A stretch of 64,000 nucleotides of DNA from Gonium pectorale. Taxonomy: Eukaryota; Chlorophyta; Chlorophyceae; Chlamydomonadales; Volvocaceae. Location: the NCBI GenBank assembly GCA_001584585.1, contig LSYV01000076.1, positions 203,738-267,737 on the forward strand, read 5' to 3'. The notes under the pieces were generated by a model. The model did no database searches, was not told the origin of the DNA, and saw only the letters and a list, made by a program, of their open reading frames with translations. Below, in pieces: positions 58,501 to 64,000 of the stretch (position 1 is the first letter of the stretch; every line of letters begins with the position of its first letter). The position numbers and the translations under genes were made by a program.

Positions 58501-61500
58501 GTTACTGTGCCGTGTGCCCTCCCCTGCCAGCGAAAGCTTGCGAAACGGGCAACGGCTCACGTGCTGGCGGCTTGCGGTGCAGGTTTGGCAGCCAGTACTG
58601 CGTCCTCCGCCAGGCCTTCGCGAAGCTGCAAGCCTACCGTGCGCACCGCCTGTGGAAGCGGCGAGATCGCATCAACGAGCAGGCGGCGCTGGCGTTCCGG
58701 ACCTCCCTGTTGAGCGTCCGCGCGTTTAATGCGTGGCAGGTGGGCTGCGCGGTGTCACATGCGGTCATTAACATGAGGAACGACCGGATGCCATCCTGCT
58801 GGGTCGGGACCGGACTGCGCCAAACTGGGTTGCAGGCTGTCAGGTGCGGCAAGGATGGGATTATCGCAGGGATTTGAATTCCTAACCCTTTCACCTATGA
58901 GTCAGCACCTACACAAGTGAAGAGTTTTCCGCCCAGCAGTACCTGTGTTACCCACAGATTGGGTGACCCGGTGTCCGTCGCAGGGCGCCGTCGTGTCAGC
59001 GTGGTGCGATCGCTACATCCGCGGACTGGCGGTGCGAGCCGTGCGGGCGTGGCGCAAGCTCGTGCACGCGCAGCGCGAGCTGCCTCGGAGCCTGTGCAGC
59101 TTACGCAAGCGCCTGCGCAGGCGCGGTTACGCAAGTGGCGAGGCCAGCATTCGGCCGAGATGGCTAATGCGGGCAGCCCTGGCGGCCTTGACGGCGTCCC
59201 TCACAGTGCCACGCAGGTGCGGTGGCAGGTATGCCGGGGCATGCTGCCCAGGGGATGCTCTGCCTTGACTGCCCTACCTGCCAGCTGCGACACACAGGAA
59301 GCGTCGTACACCCGGACTGGGACCCTTCAGCGGTGCTGTGTACCGTTCATGCATCCGACTTGCGGCTCCTTGCCCACATGCCCACACGCATGCAGGCACT
59401 ACCAACGCCAGCTGGTGGCCCGGGTGCTGCGTGGCATGCGAAACCTTCCGGACCGTTACGCCGTGCTTGTGGCCGCACACCGCAGCCGCTGGCACGACGC
59501 AGGCGTGCACCGAGCACTCCTGTACGAGTGGCACGTGGTGGCAGCTGGCGGGGCGCTCAAGCGGCGGGAATTACGGTTTGCGGAGCAATGGCGGGCCAGG
59601 TGAGGCCCCTGATGTGGTGCTCGTTTGCTGCATCGGCTGATGATGTTTTTAGCGAGACGGCCCGCATGCACACATGCTCCCCTATCCGGCCACCCGTTGG
59701 GTGTGTGCGAACCCCAGACGTGCATGTCAGCATATGCGGCACCACATCTGTCTCGCCGTGGACACGGAACTTGAGCGTTGCGGCGCCCGTCCCACCCTTG
59801 TGCAGGCGTATGATGCGTCAGTCGTTTTCGGCCTGGCAGCTGCACTGCCTGCGCCGCATGCGGAAGGCCCAACTGGCGAGCACCGCCGCTCTGCACCATG
59901 AGCGCGGCCTGGCGGCGCGCGTGCTGCGGCATCTGGCGTACCATGGGGCCCAGGCCTGGGACACGGCGGTGCGGCACTGCTCGCATCGACAGCTGCGCCG
60001 CTGCCTGGGGACCTGGCGGGCAGAGGCAGCCGGTGTGCGCGCCAAGCGGGAGGCCCTCATGCGCACCATGATTGAGTTGGACCGCTTGCCGCAGCAGCAG
60101 CACCACGAGCGGGCGGAGCGCCGTCGCCAGGAGGAGGATCCGCACTGGTACGAGCGGGAGCTGGAGGAGGTTGCGCGCGTGAGGGGCCTGCGCCCGCCAT
60201 CGTCGGCCACCGGCGCCGTGATGCCCGGCTGGGGCCAGCCGCAGCAGGAGCAGCAGGCGGGCGGCCCGCCGCCCCGCCATCGAGCCCTATGCGCAATAAC
60301 AGTGGCTCCGCTTGGCACGGGCCCGGCTGGTGGACGCTGGTGCAATGAGTTGCCACCTCGTAGCTCGACCTCTCGCAGCTCTGCGATTTCAAGCTCTTTG
60401 GATCACTGGCGGAGCTGCACCCACGAAGTGCCCACGGGCGAGGGAGGTGTCGCGCAAGTGCTCCAGCTGCAGGCGCGGGAAGGGCGGCAACCGCAACCCG
60501 CCGCGCCAGGACGTGCCATTCATATCAAGCCGCTCGCCATCTCCAACAGGACGTGGCTGGATGCGAGGCAGGAAGATGCGTGCAGCCTTGGGACGCCGTC
60601 GGTCACAGGTGCGTGTGCAACATGTTGCGTCCGCTGACCTGGGCGGACCTAACTCAGGTTACAGTTCCCAGCTCTGGCTACCATGGAAAAGCTTGAAAGA
60701 AAGAGAACAGGTACACCCGCAGGCGCGTAGAGGGGTTGAATTCTCGGCATTCATCAATTAATCCAGGCGGCATGCTCTTAGCCCACACGCCATGCCCCGA
60801 AAGCCCGTTTACGTCACCCCCATCGCGTTCCGACACGCTCGGAATTTCGCCTCGCCCAGCGCCTTGGTGAGCGCGTCCGCCATGTGCCGTGTGGCGCAGT
60901 ACTCTAGCTCCAGTTCTCCGCGGGCCACGCGCTCCCGCAAGTGGTGATGCACGTCGATGTGCATTGACCGCACCGACGTGATGCTATTGCGGGAGAGGCT
61001 CAGGGCCCCCTGGGAGTCCATGTAAATCTGCGCGGGCTGCCGTGCAAGCCCCAGATCGCATGCCAGCTTCGGCGGGCACAGCGCCTCGCGCGTTGCTGCG
61101 CGGGCTGCCATGTACTCCGCCTCCACGAAGGATGCCGCCACAGTCTGCTGGTAACAGTGCGCCTTCGGGTGTACCTGTTCTCTTGAGAAGCACACAGAGC
61201 AAGGAAGCACTGCCGTCCCAAAGAGACCAGCTAACAAGGGTGTCGTAGTTACCCAGCTCGATGTGTTTCGGGGCATGCTACGCGTCAGCGACGGCGACTC
61301 CGCCCTGGCCCATCGGCGGCCATCTGTCGACGTGCTGTGCCTTTCCCGGGCTTAACAATCGCCCTTCCCGTCCCTTTCTGCGCTGGTCCTGGCAGGCTCG
61401 GAAGAACGGGATGACAATTCATCGGTTGGCTCGGACTGCCTGTCATCCATTAGCCTTCCCTCCAATCTGAGCGGCATGCAAGAGGCACAACGGCGGACTT

Positions 61501-61601
61501 GGCTCAGATATGCCCGCTCCAAGCTCGCACACGAATGGTGGCGTCGAAACATGCTTCGCCGTGCCTTTCATGCACTGCAAGTAACCGTGCCGTGCCGGTG
61601 A
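49527..61601 (+). CDS. Giant SFI1-like centrin-binding-repeat protein
   Basis: Nineteen exons join in phase: 49527-49607, 49674-51389, 51558-51805, 51880-52364, 52577-52913, 53144-53282, 53373-53582, 53803-54072, 54296-54712, 54875-55045, 55267-57174, 57373-57669, 57923-58047, 58173-58322, 58583-58739, 58984-59216, 59396-59599, 59806-60608, 61396-61601; about 2,718 residues. Repeats of SFI1 type (Leu/Ala-rich helices ending in a conserved Trp) occur in two clusters: 51558-52364 (RAWKSFLQRQRF, CLLTWRSIWQRYADL, CLLAWREAAALL, RVWHFYARRC) and 57373-61601 (RWALSQWRHSVEW, CLRHWRHVLRARRL, AVRAWRKLVHAQ, CLGTWRAEAAGV, EWWRRNMLRRAFHAL). Between them lie coiled coils (52577-55045) and a 636-residue Ser/Pro-rich exon. 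SFI1 binds centrin along such repeats at centrosomes or basal bodies. Uncertain points: first exon, the end of exon 14 (three in-phase donors), and whether 53283-53372 is spliced. Confidence 0.78.
57642..57722 (+). repeat. Tandem duplication spanning a splice donor
   Basis: Two identical 35-base copies (57642-57676 and 57688-57722), 46 bases apart, each containing the exon end and the donor CAA|GTAAGG. The first donor keeps the reading frame to the next exon; the second would shift it. Confidence 0.85.
60701..60726 (+). repeat. Inverted repeat arm 1 next to the copia fragment
   Basis: 26 bases starting AAGAGAACAGGTACACCCG; its reverse complement occurs at 61159-61184 with one mismatch. Confidence 0.9.
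60809..61158 (-). mobile_element. Ty1/copia-type retrotransposon fragment (RNase H end of pol)
   Basis: On the minus strand an open frame ending in TAA at 60809-60811 encodes the end of a copia polyprotein: FVEAEYMAARAATREALC, QIYMDSQGALSLSRNSIT, SMHIDVHHHLRERVARGELE, then ATRHMADALTKALGEAKF and CRNAMGV. The acidic residues of RNase H (Glu in EAEYMA, Asp in MDSQGA, Asp in MADALTK) are present. Upstream of about 61150 the similarity stops: reverse transcriptase, integrase and gag are missing, so it is a truncated, non-autonomous remnant. It lies antisense in the last intron (60609-61395) of the SFI1-like gene. Osser of Volvox is a known copia element of this algal group; I cannot tell whether this is the same family. 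Confidence 0.85.
61159..61184 (-). repeat. Inverted repeat arm 2 next to the copia fragment
   Basis: Reverse complement of 60701-60726 (25 of 26 bases). It sits exactly where the RNase H similarity of the copia fragment ends. Confidence 0.9.
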
Positions 61602-62673
61602 CGAGTTTGCATCATTGTGTGTCGTGTCGTATCCGAAAAGTGTGATATTTGACTAAATCAGAAGCCAGCAGATGGATCCACCTGATGAGCCCTATATGGA
61701 TGGTCTAGTTGGTGGTCTGGGATTTGGCTTTGTACCCATCCCCGAATTGCATACGCTGTCACACACCTTTGATGGCCGAAAGCAGGGCCCGACTTCGGGG
61801 CTACTTCCGAAGGGAGATGGCCCTTTCAATAAAGGGACTGCTGCTGAACATGCCCTTGCCGAGCCCAGCAACTTATGAGACTGTCAGGCCTATGGAGCAA
61901 CCTTTCCGCACTTTGGTGCTCAAGTGTCAATATCACGACCTGCTATTGCAGGGTTCCGATTAGCTGAGGTACTGACGCACGCTGTCCCTTGCAAGACTCG
62001 CTCCGCTTGCACTCGTCAATCGGTTCCAGAGGACACCATGCCCCCAGCTCAAGGCCAGTGCACAGAAAGATGATCTGAGCCCAACGAGTGCCGTGACGGC
62101 AGCACGTCCACAAAGAACAAGGGAGACACAAAGGAGCATCCCAGTTACTAAATGTATAGTGAGCGCCTTCCGGCAAGTTCAGATCTGCCACTCACACCGG
62201 GGCGCGACCAGCCGCCCTGACAGCCAGAAGGACATGGCGTCCGAACAGTCCGACAGTCATTATATGTTCTCAGGTAAAGGTCAGATTGCGCACGAGAAGG
62301 CAGTTGGGGAATCAACTTGCGCGGCCGCCAACAAATGTGCAGATGGCCCCGAACGCATCGGATGTGCCCCACACACTATATCAGTATAAACATTCCCACT
62401 GCTGCAACCCATTGCTTTCAACACGGAAAAGCAAGGCTGCTCATGTAGTCAATGGGTACGCACACTGGCAACTAACCAGTGACATGGTCAACACCTGCCA
62501 CCAGGCGACGCCTAAAGAATGGAAGCCTATGTAAAGCACAAACCCCATGCATCTGCGAGCATCTCCAGACCCAGCGTGTTTCGCAGTCCAGCTGCCCTTC
62601 CCTGCCCCTCGAGATTCCCATTTCCCTCATCAGCATCCCGTACAGCTCCCTTCGAAGCCTGCTACGACTGCGT
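61602..62673. other. Convergent 3' intergenic region
   Basis: About 1.1 kb between the SFI1-like stop and the 14-3-3 stop. A plus-strand TGTAA at 62530-62534 may end the SFI1-like transcript. Short ORFs (for example 61672-61878) show no family features. Confidence 0.4.
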
Positions 62674-64000
62674 TCAAGGGTCAGCGTCCTCGACCTTCAT
62701 GTCAGCTCCCTCCCGGTCATCGCCGGCCGCGGGGTCCTGCAAGGTTGAGGGTGCAAGGAAGGGAATACACATAGAAGTAGTAAACATAGAGCATGGCAAG
62801 AAACACGTTGGCGATCCCAACTGAACCATGTAAACCGAGTACGATGTGTAGAGGGGGAAAAGAGAGACGAGGTTGCGCTGCCCTGGGACCGCACATGCCA
62901 CCCCATGTCGCCGAACCTAGGAGACAATGGCGGGCGCGGGCTGCCCCCGGAAACCCTTGCAGCATTGTCAAATTGCAGACCACCATTCCTCGCCCGCTTC
63001 GCAGCCTCGAAAGCGGTACCAGGGGAACTGCTTCAGAACCCCGCAGCGAAGAGCCACACCGCTCGCCAACTCCAGAAGTGATGCTAATGTATTCATTTAC
63101 ATAGACAGTGGCAAGCAACGATGGGTATGGGAGAGGGGGGAACCTCACCTGCATGTCGGAAGTCCACAGTGTGAGGTTGTCGCGCAGCAGCTGCATGATG
63201 AGCGTGCTGTCCTTGTAGGACTCCTCGCCGAGCGAGTCCAGCTCAGCAATCGCCTCATCGAAGGCCTGCGCGGCAACAAGGCAACGTCACAGGCTGACCT
63301 TCGGGCCCCCCGGACGCCTGACCCCGCACAACTGACCTGCTTAGCCAGGTGGCACGCGCGCTCTGGCGAGTTCAGAATCTCGTAGTAGAAGACGGAGAAG
63401 TTGAGGGCCAGGCCCAGGCGAATGGGGTGCGTCGGCGGAAGGTCCACCAGAGCGATGTCCTGGGGGAGCGGGAGGCGCGACAGCGGGACATTCAGTGAAT
63501 ATTTGCTGGTCGGCTGGGCTGTTCTGCGCGAATGAGGCTCTCCAGCTCCCCACCTGCGCGGCCTTGTAAGCGAGCAGGGTGTGCTCCGCGGCCTCCTTGC
63601 GGTCCGCGCCGGTCTTAAACTCGGCCAGGTACCGGTGGTAGTCACCCTTCATCTTCAGGTAGAAGACCTTGCTCTCGCCGGTCGAGGCGGTGGGGATCAG
63701 GTGGTCGTCCAGCAGCTGGAGAATGCTGGCGCAGATTTTGCTGAGCTCCTCCTCCACCTAGCGCAGACGGCATCAGAAGGGCCACGACGTGAAGGCCAGT
63801 GCGGGGGGCTGGCCGGACGGCCTGCCGAAGGTTCCCATGGCGACGATCAAGCCCTGGTCCGAAAGCAGCTTACCACAGTGCGGTACTTGCGAATGCGCTG
63901 GACGTGGTCCTCATTGCCCTTGCTCTCCTCCTTCTGCTCTATGCTGGAAATGATGCGCCACGAGGCGCGGCGAGCGCCAATGACGTTCTTGTAGGCCACC
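62674..64000 (-). CDS. 14-3-3 protein, 5' partial
   Basis: Five exons join in frame (complement): 63874->64000, 63554-63757, 63337-63459, 63149-63265, 62674-62736. The part present matches the 14-3-3 family almost throughout: [94 protein letters not shown] and [19 protein letters not shown]. The Arg in RKYR and the Arg-Tyr of DYHRYLAE that bind phosphopeptide are present. The C-terminal tail, about 20 residues from [17 protein letters not shown], is acidic and variable as expected. The N-terminal helices lie beyond the window. 14-3-3 proteins are dimeric cytosolic phosphoserine/threonine readers. Confidence 0.95.

Noticed and set aside
61672..61878. Plus-strand 68-residue frame after the SFI1-like gene
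   Set aside because: No splice link, no family features, and it lies in a convergent 3' region.
1..64000. CRISPR arrays, bacterial operons, tRNA or rRNA genes
   Set aside because: No regularly spaced repeats, Shine-Dalgarno-led gene strings, cloverleaf or rRNA signatures were seen. The intron-rich structure is eukaryotic.

Overview
The window looks like nuclear DNA of a green alga of the Chlamydomonadales/volvocine type. It is very GC-rich, its genes are split into many short exons with GTGAG-type donors and CAG acceptors, several genes are followed by the TGTAA poly(A) signal typical of these algae, and the products are eukaryotic: eIF2B delta, 14-3-3, the axonemal kinase NDK7, plastid-targeted proteins and a RAD7-like repair protein. 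All exon chains below were assembled by eye from open frames plus splice signals and checked for phase continuity; none is supported by transcript data. The species cannot be named from sequence alone.

Layout. 1-4099 (+): 3' part of a large leucine-rich-repeat-like protein. 5331-7525 (-): pheophytinase-like alpha/beta hydrolase. 8263-10196 (-): single-pass membrane protein with a degenerate AAA-like domain (LAP1/torsin-cofactor-like). 10905-14250 (-): eIF2B delta. 14751-15373 (-): small uncertain hypothetical. 15628-18716 (+): NDK7. 19251-19983 (+): mitochondrial bL32-like ribosomal protein. 21393-27079 (-): large disordered protein broken by an assembly gap (N 22603-22981). 27743-28571 (+): small membrane protein with a DnaJ-type zinc finger. 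29995-31596 (-): PETO-like thylakoid protein. 32387-38553 (+): double HMG-box protein. 39619-44982 (-): RAD7-like LRR protein. 45902-47199 (+): hypothetical. 48134-49222 (-): plastid ClpS-type adaptor. 49527-61601 (+): a giant SFI1-like centrin-binding-repeat protein. 62674-64000 (-): 14-3-3 protein, 5' end outside the window.

There is no operon-like logic. Genes are ordinary single transcription units, many in divergent pairs sharing short promoters (15374-15627, 27080-27742, 31597-32386, 44983-45901, 49223-49526) and convergent pairs sharing 3' regions (4100-5330, 19984-21392, 28572-29994, 38554-39618, 47200-48133). By theme there are cytoskeletal/ciliary genes (NDK7, SFI1-like), plastid genes (PETO-like, ClpS-type, hydrolase), and nuclear or information-processing genes (eIF2B, HMG-box, RAD7-like, the LAP1-like membrane protein).

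The most notable observations are the roughly 2,700-residue SFI1-like protein whose last exon is separated from the rest by an intron holding an antisense Ty1/copia RNase H fragment framed by a 26-bp inverted repeat; a tandem duplication that copies one of its splice donors; the candidate algal LAP1-like protein; the altered N-degron pocket of the ClpS-type protein; and a probable GC-AG intron in the PETO-like gene.
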